Source: Stomorhina lunata
Lineage: Eukaryota; Arthropoda; Insecta; Diptera; Rhiniidae
Direction: 5' to 3'
DNA length: 64,000 nt
NCBI GenBank assembly: GCA_933228675.1
Contig: OW121743.1
Location: forward strand, 81,605,863-81,669,862
Shown piece by piece: positions 21,553 through 33,610 of this stretch. Numbering within the stretch: the first letter of the stretch is position 1; each line of letters begins with the position of its first letter. The translations under genes and the position numbers were made by a program. Below the pieces are notes generated by a model. It saw only the letters and a program-made list of their open reading frames with translations, did not search any database and was not told the origin of the DNA.

Positions 21553-23304
21553 GTAAACGATATATAAAAGAAGATGAACTCAAGTAAAATATAACAAACT
21601 CAAATTATGACCATAAATTGAAATTTTCCCGAAATTCTACGATTTTAAATCGCAGTTACGGCAAAACTGCTCAAGTTTTTTTTTTTGGGTTTTATTCCCC
21701 CATTTGTGTGTTTTGTGATGCTGGAAAGAAAAATTATATTTTGTAATATTTGTTGAGCAAAATTTTCAAAAACCAAAAAGTTATTATCTAAAAAAAGTAT
21801 AACTTCTTATATGAAAAAATCTAAGTAAATTCGATTATATTTTGACAAAAATCAACTATTTAGTACTTACAGGCCATAGAACTGTAAACCATATCTTACT
21901 CTGAATTTTTTTTATTCTAAAGAAAATTTGTTGTTGAATATTTGGAAAAATAATTGCAATAACTCCAAAACCACTTCAGAAATATTTTATTTCGATGACT
22001 TAACATTTTTGTGAATCTTTTACGAAAACACCACATGATGTAAATTTTAAATCTTAAATTTCGATTGAAATTTTAAGTTGTATAATAAAATTATAAAACT
22101 ATTAGTTCAAGTAATAAAATTTATAGATTCTCTTCAAATACTTTAAACATTTGCTTACCAAACTATTTTTTTTGTTTTGAGTAAAATAGCAAAACCTCTT
22201 TTAATTTTAGCCATAAAATTTTATAACATTTAGAAATTGTTCATTAATATAATGGCTTTTTATTGTGGTTGACTTACCAAGAGAAACCCAGAAAAATAAG
22301 GAAATTTGCATACCTTTACCTTTTGTATTACAAGTAAACAAAAAAGTACTCAACCGACTATTTAGACTATTAGACTATTTTTTTGTATATATGTACATGA
22401 AAGCTTATGTGTAAGTGGGTATATTTGTACGACTCATCATGACCATATGTACTCGTATAAATATTTACCTACCGGTTTACTTAAGGTTTTTATTGTAAAT
22501 TAGTGTAATAAAAAAATTTTTAAATTTTTACCACTTCCTTACTATTTTTTTTTCAAACATTTAAGTTAGTTTCATTATTGAAGTACTGTTTGGTCTTTAC
22601 TCGTTTGTTGTCTAAAGTTTTAGCAAATATAGGAGTAAAACTTAAAAAAATGGTCATATCCATATGATAACAATAAAGAGCTCTGAATGGTCTAAAAATG
22701 GTTTTAATAATCTAGGGAAGTGTGGTCAATGTGTTGTGGTAGAAAAGCGCTAGTTTTTAAATTTTTTATTCAAGGATAAGTTAACATACAGAATACATCT
22801 TTAGACTTTTTATGTTGAAAATTAAGCTAATTAACTTCGTAGGTCTAAAAAGTTGTTTTATTTAAAAAACTGAAATTTCTGTAGGATTTTTTAGGTGCTA
22901 ATTTATTTAGGCGCTTTAAAAAGCACTAAATGTGTTGACATTTATAATGATGATGATGAGTGCATAAAACTTTAACTATTACCGCCAAAACTTTTTTGTT
23001 GTCTTTTTTTTCTATTTTTCTAATTTTATTAAGTTTTTTTTTTTTTTAATCTATAAAAGTTACCACTTAGGAAAAGAATGATCTAAATCAAATTTTAAAA
23101 AATTTACTAAAAATATGCCTTTGCGACTTACGTTGTAGTCAATCAGACACTAACTATATCTAAGTTTTCTTCTGAAATAAATTTTCTAAAAAAAAACAAT
23201 CCGACAAATCAACAAATAATGCGACTTTTAGCTTTGAAATAACTATAATCCATGGAAATTGTGTCTGACAAGGTAGACTTGTCAATATAATAGTAAACAA
23301 TATA
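21553..23304. other. Unique AT-rich sequence
   Basis: 1.75 kb with no gene or repeat recognised, apart from a short GATGATGATGA run near 22948. Confidence 0.5.
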
Positions 23305-23907
23305 ATAGTAAAGTCGGTCAAGCCCGACCACATGATACCCTTCACCATTAAGGTCAAAGGTGTTCATTTTCCTGTATAAAGACAAATATTTGCTAAATTT
23401 TGACATCATACAAACACTTTCTCAAAACTTATATATTTAAGCTCTTTCGGTCATTTAGACTTATATGAGAGCTAGGGTCAAATGTGGACCGATTATCTCG
23501 AAATTTGACAAATTGATTACAGTTTTTACAAAAATTCTCATTATCTTCAGATTTACGAGCGTTTTAGTGATTTTTATCTCATATTGATATATGTGGCCAA
23601 AATATCAGTTCCGGGAGTGGGACCTATGGGAGGTACCGTTAGTAATAGACCGATTTAGCAATGGTCCCACTATCAAAAAAATGATCTGTGCCATATTTCA
23701 TCAAATTATCTTTAGAATTGCGACCTGTGGTTTGATTACATGGTCCAGACGGACGGACTGACGTCGGTAAATCGACTCAGAAAGTGATTCTAAGCCTTTT
23801 GGTATACTAAAGGTGGGTCTAACACCAATATTTCTATGCGTTACATACATCAGCACAAACTTATAATACCGTTTCCACCTATGGTGGTGTAGGGTATAAA
23901 AATTGTC
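23305..23907 (+). mobile_element. DINE-1-like repeat, copy B
   Basis: Begins AAGTCGGTCAAGCCCGACCA and GATACCCTTCACCATT; contains the core GGTCCAGACGGACGGACTGA and the end hairpin TACCGTTTCCACCTATGG / TGGTGTAGGGTA. Shorter than copy A because internal boxes are missing between about 23540 and 23600. Confidence 0.85.
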
Positions 23908-23939
23908 ACGTCAGTCGCAGAGGGTTAAAATAAAGTTTT

Positions 23940-24212
23940 TTTTCAACATTCTATAGTAAAAAACCATTTAAGTCAGACGACCAATATTTGTCCGTAATAA
24001 GTGTTTTTGTAAGAAGATCACAAACAAGCTTCTTAATACTATCGTCTATTCCCATCTTAAGTTATGTTATTAAAAGCTCCTTCTGTATCCAAAAAAGCTA
24101 CCGTGGTATACTCTTTATCTTCAATAAATCCTAAATAAATCATATAAGATAGATTTGTCTCAGTGGATTTACACGGTAAGCAATACTGGTTTTCCGACAA
24201 AAGCCTATTAAT
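23940..24212 (-). pseudogene. Non-LTR reverse transcriptase fragment (Jockey/R1-like)
   Basis: The minus strand reads SENQYCLPCKSTET, then LGFIEDKEYTTVAFLDTEGA with FNN, and after one frameshift GIDDSIKKLVCDLLTKTLIT. The KSTET segment and the AFLDxEGAF segment with its catalytic Asp are the hallmark blocks of reverse-transcriptase domains in Jockey/R1-type elements. Only about 90 codons of a polymerase that normally runs to several hundred remain; the YxDD box, endonuclease and RNA-binding domains are absent. A 5'-truncated or internally deleted fossil. Confidence 0.85.
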
Positions 24213-24394
24213 TTGACATCTCCAATGTCTGTCTTAGAAACAAAGACAGATAGACAGACAAGTCTAAAAACTTTTGGTCCTGTTAAAAAGCGGAGTGAAG
24301 ACTACTTTGGTGTCCCTTCTCATACTAACTACTGCATGTTGCCTAATCTCCTAAGGAAGGTAACCTACTGTCTTGTATATTCGGGGAGGTAACC
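24213..24394. other. Spacer with short direct duplication
   Basis: GGTAACCTACTGTCTTG occurs at 24358 and 24389; AGACAGATAGACAGACAAG is at 24244. No gene. Confidence 0.5.
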
Positions 24395-25290
24395 TACTGT
24401 CTTGCACCTTCGGTTGGTGCCGTTGGAATTATCGATTGTGCGGATTTGTCAGTTACGATGTCGTAGTGGTCAAGTGAGCATTGCGCATTCGCTGTGGAGA
24501 CAATTTTGTTCAAAGTTCGGTATTCAGCGAACTTTAAATTTTATTTGTTCGTGGGTGCAGAGATTCCGTGGAAATGCTTCAGCTATAAATGTCCCACGGC
24601 CAGGACCCAGTCGATTTTCAAGGGTTCTCCAAAACAATAAACTGGTTCAAAGCAGTTTATGTTAAAATCCGCAATATTTAATACGAAAAAGAGCAGTATC
24701 ACTTTGACTTCCAAGCTTAATCATGAAATTTTAAAACGGGATCTGAAGTTCCAATCTATTATACTTTAAATCTTTCAAGAACTATAGGAAAGTGATTTTA
24801 ATTTACTCAAAATTTTTTGTAACAAAGCTCCAAGAATCCTCAACTCTTAATTCAAACATTAAAAACCATTGAAATATCCCAGGAAAACTAATTGGTCTGA
24901 GATAGTTCGACAATTTTTTTTCAAAAATTCTAGAGGCTAGGCGACGCATATTAACGGTGAAAATTATCTATGCATTGTTACGGAATTCTTTTTGCCAAAT
25001 CTGCTAGCTCATCCAAGTACTCTTCACACGCATGTCTTCAAAAGGATGTTACGACTACAAACACATCCAGAGCTTCGATGAGTTTTCTTCGGAAAAATTG
25101 CTTTGGAGACAGGCCATCTCTACGGAACTACCCCAAGGTAGGGTTTCTAATGACAATCCCTAATTTCTTGTGGCTTTAAAGAAAAATATTCATCGGAAAT
25201 TAGCTTGATTGTACCAAGTTTACTGCAGCGTGTGGCGCAGAACACAAGGCTCAACGTTCAACTCGACGGAAGACATACTCTTTAAAAAAT
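24395..25290 (+). pseudogene. mariner-like transposase relic (plus strand)
   Basis: The frame 24402-24665 holds LWRQFCSKFGIQ then WVQRFRGNASAINVPRPGPS: the first HTH and the WVxxFRxTG linker of mariner-type transposases. At 24970-25180 KDVTTTNTSRASMSFLRKN and IPNFLWL occupy the place of the QDGATxHTxRA block (second catalytic Asp kept) and of the PDFFLWG block, where the third acidic residue has become Asn. After a stop, TKFTAACGAEHKAQ (about 25217-25258) is the C-terminus. The middle with the first Asp is not recognisable. Same family as the minus-strand relic at 9060-9845. Confidence 0.7.
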
Positions 25291-25349
25291 TAAATCCGCA
25301 TTTCCATTCTATCATTCAATGCTCTTAATAGAACCTAAATTGTTAAGTT

Positions 25350-26110
25350 TTTATACTCTTCACCACCATAGGTGGAAAGGGTATATTGGGTTTGTGCTGA
25401 TGTTTGTAACGCACAGAAATATTGGTCTGAGACCCACCTTTTAGCATTCCAATCGACTTAAAATTACTCCCTGAGTTGTCCGTCCGGCTGGCTGGCTGGC
25501 CGGTTATCCATGTAAGCTTGTTATCATTGTACAGGTTGTAACTTGGTTCAAGGACGATGCCTATACTTTTTGAGCAAAATTGGATTACTATTTCGGGTAC
25601 CTCCCATAGGGATGTCTTCCCGGAATAGAGTTTTTGGTCCTTTACAGCCACAAATTTACTTGTATTTTAATAATATTCAGCACAAATATTGCCTATGATT
25701 ACCTTAATCAGTGTACCTAATTTTGTAGGAATCGGCCCATATTTGATCATACCTCCCATACAAGATACATTCTCAAAAGACGTTTATAAACACATTAAAG
25801 CACAAAAACGTTAATAACTCTTAAGATAAATGCATTTGATTACTTAAACTTTGCACAGATAAATATTTTATAAATATGAACCAATAACCAAAGTTTGGTA
25901 ACAATCGGTCCACAATTGACCCTAGCTTCCATATCAGGCCCTTAGAAATGATGAAAATCTCGAAATTTTTCAAAAATAGCACATAGTATATGTATGTATG
26001 TCTCTAAGACTTAAGGAAAACTTGTTTAATTGTTGGTTCATATTTGATTTTAGTAGTGAAGGGTATGATATAGTCGGGCTTGACTGACTATAAGTTTTCT
26101 TACTTTTTTA
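25350..26110 (-). mobile_element. DINE-1-like repeat, copy C (reversed)
   Basis: Starts with the hairpin TACTCTTCACCACCATAGG / TGGAAAGGGTATA, then the core GTCCGTCCGGCTGGCTGGCT (25478), then boxes AATCGGCCCATATTTGATC and CAATCGGTCCACAATTGACC, and ends GGTATGATATAGTCGGGCTT and TATAAGTTTTCTTACTTTT. About 760 bp, so nearly complete. No coding capacity. Confidence 0.85.
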
Positions 26111-26261
26111 TTTAAGTTTGAAAGTATAAATCTGCTACCAGACACCCTGTAATACTCTGGCAAAACGGATTCTTACTATTTTTTTTTCAAATATCTAGCG
26201 AATCTGTAATATTTAAATTTGACTTTAGTCTGTCAATTGTAATTACTTATTTGGCAATCCA

Positions 26262-26580
26262 ATGGGTCTCAGCAGTTCGTGAAGACTCTGCAGAGTTTAG
26301 GATGACTCAGCAATTTTAGGGTGACTGTGATGCTGCAAAATGATTCACCAGTTTTAGGGTGTCAGCAATAATAAAATTACATGTGAATTTGCTTCCGAGG
26401 TGACTTAGCAGTTAGTGATGATTCAGCTTTTTTAAAATGACTCAGAAATTTTAGGATGACTCAGCAGTTTAAACATGATTCTGCAGTTTAAACATGACAT
26501 TGCAGTTTAAATATGAGTCAGCAATTTTAGGATGAATCAGTAGTTTTAATTAAAGTCAGCAGTTTTAGGATGACTTAAAA
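26262..26580 (+). repeat. Irregular about 20-bp minisatellite with TGACTCAGCA core
   Basis: About 14 units such as GATGACTCAGCAATTTTAG, GGTGACTTAGCAGTTAG, GATGACTCAGCAGTTTAAAC and AACATGATTCTGCAGTTT, partly with larger gaps. Units after 26420 are better conserved. Confidence 0.85.
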
Positions 26581-27783
26581 AAACTCCATGTGAATAAATC
26601 AATCGAAATCACGGAAAGACTTTCACCAGAAATAATCAAAAAAAATCGGATTTCGATTTAGCATTTAAAAAAAAAAATGCGACATTGCTCATGGCTGCTT
26701 GCATATGTCACCGCAGATAAAGCGCCAATTAGCTTGTCCTTAGATTTGGAACGATTACGGTTCCCAGGTGTTCGACTCTGGCTTCATCTAATTGAAGATC
26801 TTAATTAATGAAATCTAAACTTTTAAGAAAATATATTGTAAAATTTTCCTAATACTTAGAATTTTAAATTTTTATAATTTGTGACTTAAGTTGTTTTTAT
26901 TCTCACTCTAGCATTTCTAATTTTCATTTCTCCAGTAAGAGTGTGTTGTACTCTTGTTCAAATAAATATTATTAGTAAATACTATTATTTAAACGAACTC
27001 GTGCAATATCCCCGTCAGCAGCCAACACTCACTGGCCTTTCTTTGTTTCTTTTTATAGAAAATGTAACAAAAATATAGTTGGCTCAAAATATTTACCCCA
27101 AAAAATATATATAATATTTTGTACAATAATTCGGTTGTTTGTTTGATAAAAAAAACCAACATTGTGTGGTTTTTTCTGGATGGAATTCAACATAAAAACT
27201 GAAACTTAACTAAATAAAAAAATTTGCTAAAAATATAAAAATGCTGTATAAATTGTATATTTACCTGAATACGAGTAAAAATAGTTTGTAAAAAGTTTTT
27301 AGTAGGTACTTGGTTTTTGTAATCGCAGTTATTGTTGTTGCTGTTCCAAGTTGCAGTTGGGTATCATGGTTATTTTGGTCTTGTGCAACCAAGCATTTTC
27401 AAATGGTTGGCATTTAAACCTTTTTTTTTTTGCAATTGTCCAGTGTTTTTTCTGCTGTTATTCCTCAAACCTTCTGAAAATGTTGGTAAAACAGATATAC
27501 TTAAGTATGAATAGGGGGAAAAAAGCTACTAAAATACAAGGTTATTTGTTGTTTGCATTACAAAGATGTTCTTTTGTGGTTAAACTGTAAATTCATTCGT
27601 ATCCTTTGCCAAAAGCTACTAAAAAGCTTCTTTGTAAATGAAATGAAATGTATTTGTTTGCTAATAATAAAGTGCATAAAAGGAAAAAGTTGGAAATATT
27701 GAATTGTTTTTTAGGATTCAAATAATTTTTAAATGGATATAATAATCAATTGTAATTTAATGTTTAATTTTAATTTGCTTGAA
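26581..27783. other. Unique AT-rich sequence before the ratchet site
   Basis: No gene identified. Two overlapping frames at 27332-27590 encode low-complexity phenylalanine-rich peptides without domain features. AGATTTGGAAC to CATCTAA (26742-26797) has a weak tRNA-like look but does not fold into a tRNA. Confidence 0.5.
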
Positions 27784-27819
27784 ACTAATTTAATTTTTCT
27801 TTTCTTTTTTTAGGTAAGT
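27784..27819 (+). promoter_or_regulatory. Candidate recursive (ratchet) splice site
   Basis: CTAAT (27785-27789), the fly branch-point consensus, lies about 25 bases before TTTTTCTTTTCTTTTTTTAG (27794-27813). GTAAGTC follows with no exon between (junction 27813/27814). Juxtaposed 3' and 5' splice sites of this quality match the zero-length ratchet points used in Drosophila to remove very long introns in steps. It is the only polypyrimidine-AG/GTAAGT junction I found in the window, and it is on the same strand as the candidate exon at 5627, about 22.1 kb downstream of that donor. Confidence 0.55.
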
Positions 27820-27884
27820 CACTATTTTTTTAGTTTTTATGTAAGTACAAAAAATTGATTTTTGATAATTGAATTTTCTAAAAA

Positions 27885-30270
27885 TTTTTCTTAGTGGAGA
27901 CCTTAATTTTATTAATTCTAAAAATATCTTAAATAAATACAAGTATTTTAACCTCAAAATCCATGAGGAAATGTGTATAATTCAAAAGTGGAGACTTTTG
28001 GAGAGTTTCAAAAGGTCATGGTTTTGAGATTTTATATAAAGAAAAATATACCTTATGGAAAGCTTAAGACAAATCTATAGAAAAAATTGAAAACTTTTTA
28101 ACAAAACCATAGAAAATATATAGTTTAAAGGTAAAATATCTCAGACTTGCAAAATTTTGATGATTTGAAAAAAATTTCAGTTTTTTTTCTCACTGAAGAT
28201 TAAAAATTTGTTATTGATATAATTATGTATGTGAATTTAAGTATGTTAGAATCTAAATTGATGCTTAAAAATAAATATTTAAAAAGTGGAGACTTTTGAA
28301 GAGTTTCAAAAACTCATGATTTTGGATTTTTAATGCTTGAAAATATGCCTGATATAAAACCAAAGACATATTAGATGATATAGATATGCTTCTCTTATCA
28401 GACGATAAAAAAATTAAATTAAAGAAATAAATTCCAAGATTTTAAGACAAATTTAAAATTTTATGAAATTTCTTCATAATCTTCTTTGCGGAGACCTTAA
28501 TTTATTTATTGTTAGTCGTTTCCTGACTTAACAGAAACATTTTGACATAAATATCGATGCATAAATATTATTAATTCAAAAGTGGAGAGTTTTGGAGAGT
28601 TTCAAAAATACATGGATTTGAGGTTTTATATAATGAAAAATATACCTTATGAAAAGCTTAAGAAAAGTGTAAGACAAAATTTTTATACTTTTTAACAAAA
28701 CTATAGAAAATCTGCAATTTAAATAAGTAAAATATCTCAGATTTGAAAAAAAATGTTGAAGAACATTTTCAGTTGGCTCATGGGGTAGATTAAAATTTTG
28801 TTATTGCTATAATTATGTTAAATAAATTAAAGTATTTTCCCATCAAAACTCTTGCTTAAATCTGAATATTTAAAAAGTGGAGACTTTTAGAGAGTTTCAT
28901 AAACTCATATTTTGAATACCTGATGGAAAACTAAAGACATATATAAAAAAGATGTGCATTTCTTACAAAATGATAGAAATTAAATTAAAAAATTCTATAA
29001 TTTAAGGAAAAATATTCGATTTTAAGAAATTTCTTAGTTTTCTTTTTAGTGGAGACCAAAGTTTCATTATTGTAACGTGTTACTAAACTGAATATAAACA
29101 TTTTGACGTCAAATTTGGTGCATATATATTAGTAAAATAAAAGTGGAGACTTTTGGAGATTTTCAAAAACTCATAATTTTGAGGTTTTGAAGCTTGAAAA
29201 GTATAACTAATTAAAAACTAAGGTCATATGTATAGAAAGATGTTGCATTTCAGACAATATATTTACAAAAATTTGAATTCAAGAAAAAAATAATAAATTC
29301 CAATATTTGATATGAAACATTTTGATTTTAGTTAATTTCTAATTTTTCTTCTTAGTAGGGACCTTTATATTATTATAGTAAAAATGTCCTTGAGTTATTA
29401 TTGTAGAAACATTTTTACATCAATATCGATACATAAATATTAGAGTGCAGACTTTTGGAGAAATTGAAAACTTGTGATTTTGTGATTTTAAGAAATTTTG
29501 TTTTTTTTTCTAAGTGAAGACCTGTTTTTTATTATTGTAAAAAAATTATTTTAGAAATAGAAGCATTTGATATAAAAAACCTTTCAAAAATAGTATTAAA
29601 ACAAAAGTGGAGACTTGTGGAGAGTTTCACAAGATCATTATTTTAAAGTTGTAAGGCTTGAAAAATATACCTAATTAAAAACTAAGTCTATATATATTGA
29701 AAAATAATTAGATTTCTGACAAAAAGTTTAAAATAATTTGAATATAAGAAAAAAAATTATTTTCGGAAAAAAAAATGATTTAAGGAAATTTCTTATTTTT
29801 CTTCTTAGTGAAGACTTAAATTTTATTTTTGTTTAACAATTATTGAGTCAATAGAAGTATGTGGATACTAAGATTTGTGCGAAAATGTCTTTAATGCAAA
29901 AGTGGAGACTTGTGGAGAGTTTTAAAAAAATCAAAATTTTTAAGTTTTAAAGTTTGAAAAATATACCTAGTGGTAAAATAAAGCTAAAACCCAAAGATAC
30001 AATTTAATTTTGTGAAAAAACACAGCAAATTTTGAAGTTTTAAAAATCAATTCATAATTTTTTGAAGTTTCTTCGATTTCATGAAATTTTCGAAGTTTTT
30101 CTTAGAGGAGACCTTAAATTTATTATTCCCAAAAATATCTAAGATTAGTTTATTCATTTTAACATTAAAGTTGATGCAAAAATATCAATATTTTCAAAGT
30201 GGAGACTTTTGGAGAGTTTCAAGAACTCATGATTTTGAGGTTTTAAAATTTTAAAAATGTATCTAATAAA
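27885..30270 (+). repeat. 297-bp tandem repeat, about eight diverged units
   Basis: Box 1 (AAAAGTGGAGACTTTTGGAG then AGTTTCAAAAACTCATG) occurs near 27984, 28281, 28577, 28873, 29138, 29444, 29603, 29898 and 30197; most gaps are 295-299 bp, with 265, 306 and 159 where units were shortened. Box 2 (CTTAGTGGAGACCTTAAT then TTATTATTGTAAAAA) occurs between them, best at 27892, 28485, 29040, 29345, 29805 and 30100. Units are well diverged, so the array is old. Confidence 0.93.
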
Positions 30271-31412
30271 AAGCTAAGGCCATTTGTATAGAAAAAAGTT
30301 TAGTTTTTCCTTTCTATTCCGCCCTGGAAACCAATTAAATAATTTGAATTTCATCTTTATCATTATCATCATGAATTTTTTATTACAAAATATTTCTGTG
30401 GAAAAGCAACAACATCGAATAAATTATTTAGACCTTCAACTTTTTTGTTTTAGTCTGAAGTTTATCCTAAAAAACTTACTCCTACACTTTTCTAGCAGAC
30501 ACACAGTTAAGCTTTTTCATAAAGCTTACCAATGCATTTTCTTAAAATTACAATAACTAGAAGAAAAACCGAACGACGTAAACTTGTAAAATGCACAGAA
30601 AAAATATCTCTGCTGTTCCCCAAAATTTAAAGAAAAAATAACTTAAATTTTCTTCATATTTCTGGGCATTTTTTGGATTTATAGGGTATTTAAGTTGCTT
30701 TAGAAATTATATGTTTTAGGTACTAGAGGTTGTTTCATACCGACGACTTCTTTGTCTTTAACATAGTATTTCTCTCTGTGTATCGAAACTGGATTGAATT
30801 GCTATTGAATTTCAATATTTATTAAATAATAAATTTTGCAAATAATTGTTTCTTACATTTTTTCAGCCAACACTTTGGCTTCTTATTCATTCATTCATCA
30901 TCATCATCCTCTAGTAGATTTCAAACAATTCAATATCGAAACAAAAAATCTAGCAACATCTTTTTTTCTACTTCTTCAATTACAGCGGGTTTCATGCTAC
31001 AGTTTGGTAACAAATTAATTGAGTTTTGTATTGAGTTGTATTGAAAAAAAAAACTACAAAATAGTGGAAAACGAAAATGAAATAAAATTGAAATTAAATC
31101 AAACTCATTTGCAAAATACTCGTAATAAAATTTTCGACAACAAAAAAACTCAGAATTAAATTTTTATTGTTACTTTGTTTTGTATTTTTCAATACACAAT
31201 TACCATTTTAGTTTTCGATAAGGATTTTCTTAAACTTTTAGCGAAAATAAAATTTGCAAACTAATAAAGTTAGAAAATTGTTCAATTGTAAAATCCAAAT
31301 GAGTCAAGAAGAGCAAGGGCACAAGGATGGTGGTAGCCTTCGCCATGGCTATGTAATAATATATTTTGTACTAAATAACTAAATTATTTAATAGTTTTAA
31401 AAAATAAACTAA
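30271..31412. other. Unique AT-rich sequence
   Basis: Open frames at 30284-30556 and 30836-31018 have no recognisable domain. A plausible acceptor (CATTTTTTCAG at 30854-30864) opens the second one but no good donor follows. Confidence 0.5.
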
Positions 31413-33610
31413 TGAAAAGTTGACGTTAGGAAGAAATTTCTAGAGAAAAGTTTACGATAGGAAGACATTTCTTGAGAAAATTTGACGATATGAAGACATT
31501 TCTAGAGAAAACTTGACTCTGGGAAGACATTTCTAAAGAAAAGTTGAAGTTAGGAAGACATTTCTAGAGAAAAGTTGATGTTAGGAAGACATTTCTAGAG
31601 AAAAGTTGACATTTTTTTGGAGAAAAGTTAACGTTAGGAAGACATTTACAGAGAAAAGTTAGCGTTTCTTATGAAAAGTTGACGTAAGGAAGACATTTCT
31701 ACAGAAAAGTTGACGTTAGGAAGATATTTCTATAGAAAAGTTGATGTTAGGAAGATATTTCTATAGAAAAGTTGACGTTAGGAAGATATTTCTATAGAAA
31801 AGTTGACATTAGAAAGATATTTCTATAGAAAAGTTGACGTTAGGAAGATATTTCTATAGAAAAGTTGACGTAAGGAAGATATTTCTATAGAAAAATTGAC
31901 GTTAGGAAGATATTTCTATAGAAAAGTTGACGTTTGGAAGATATTTCTATAGAAATGTTGACGTTAAGAAGATATTTCTATAGAAAAGTTGAAGTTAGGA
32001 AGATATTTCTAGAGAAAAGTTGACGTTAGGAAGATATTTCTATAGAAAAGTTGACGTTAGGAAGATATTTCTATAGAAAAGTTGACGATAGGAAGACATT
32101 TCTATAGAAAAATTGACGTTAGGAAGATATTTCTATAGAAAAGTTGACGTTAGGAAGATATTTCTATAGAAATGTTGACGTTAAGAAGATATTTCTATAG
32201 AAAAGTTGAAGTTAGGAAGATATTTCTAGAGAAAAGTTGACGTTAGGAAGATATTTCTATAGAAAAGTTGACGTTAGGAAGATATTTCTATAGAGAAGTA
32301 TACGATAGGAAGACATTTCTATAGAAAAGTTGACGATATGAAGACATTTCTATAGAAAAGTTGACGATAGGAAGACATTTCTATAGAAAAGTTGACGATA
32401 GCAAGACATTTCTATAGAAAAGTTGACGTTAGGAAGATATTTCTATAGAAAAGTTGTCGTTATTAAGATTTTTCTATAAAAAAGTTAACGTTAGGACGAT
32501 TTTTCTTTAGAAAAGTTCAAGTTAGGAAGACATATCTTTAGAAAATTTGACGTTAGGAAGACTTTTCTTTAGAAAAGTTGACGATAGGAAGACATTTCTA
32601 TAGAAAAGTTGACGATAGGAAGATATTTCTATAGAAAAGTTGACAATAGGAAGACATTTCTGTGGAAAAGTTGACGATAGGAAGACATTTCTATAGAAAA
32701 GTTGACGATAGGAAGACATTTCTATAGAAAAGTTGACGATAGGAAGACATTTCTATAGAAAAGTTGACGATAGGAAGACATTTCTATAGAAAAGTTGACG
32801 ATAGGAAGACATTTCTATAGAAAAGTTGACGATAGGAAGACATTTCTATAGAAAGGTTGACGATAGGAAGACATTTCTATAGAAAGGTTGACGATAGGAA
32901 GACATTTCTATAGAAAGGTTGACGATAGGAAGACATTTCTATAGAAAGGTTGACGATAGGAAGACATTTCTATAGAAAAGTTGACGATAGGAAGACATTT
33001 CTATAGAAAAGTTGACGATAGGAAGACATTTCTATAGAAAAGTTGACGATAGGAAGACATTTCTATATAGAAAAGTTGACGATAGGAAGACATTTCTATA
33101 TAGAAAAGTTGACGATAGGAAGACATTTCTATATAGAAAAGTTGACGAAAGGAAGACATTTCTATAGAAAAGTTGACGATAGGAAGACATTGCTATAGAA
33201 AAGTTGACGATAGGAAGACATTTCTATAGAAAAGTTGACGATAGGAAGACATTTCTATAGAAAAGTTGACGATAGGAAGACATTTCTATAGAAAAGTTGA
33301 CGTTATTTAGATTTTTCTATAAAAAAAGTTAACGTTAGGAATATTTTTCTTTAGAAAAGTTTAAGTTAGGAAGACATTTCTTTAGAAAATTTGACGTTAG
33401 GAAGACTTTTCTTTAGAAAAGTTGACGATAGGAACCCTTTTCTTTAGAAAAGTTGACGATAGGAAGACTTTTCTTTAGAAAAGTTGACGATAGGAAGACT
33501 TTTCGATAGAAAAGTTGACGCTAGGTAGAAAAGTAGACCTTAGGTAGATTTTTCTTTAGAAAAGTTGACGTTAGAAAGACTTTTCTATGAAAAAGTTGAC
33601 GTTAAGACTT
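31413..33610 (+). repeat. F3 satellite array, 31-bp monomer
   Basis: About 70 units of 31 bp with core GTTGACGATAGGAAGACATT and TTCTATAGAAAA. The first half mostly has GACGTTAGGAAGATATTTC, the second half GACGATAGGAAGACATTTC. Runs of exact copies (32700-33050) show recent homogenisation. A unit with TATTTAGATTTTTCTATAAA marks duplications at about 32455 and 33300. Ends decay gradually. Confidence 0.97.

Noticed and set aside
26742..26800. tRNA gene (TTAGAT...ATCTAA with GTGTTCGACTC)
   Set aside because: Only part of a T-arm can be drawn; no D-arm or anticodon stem at the right spacing.
30854..31018. Exon after an acceptor at 30864 in a phase compatible with the candidate first exon
   Set aside because: Good pyrimidine tract and a 50-codon open frame, but it ends in a stop with no credible donor, and the peptide is low-complexity.
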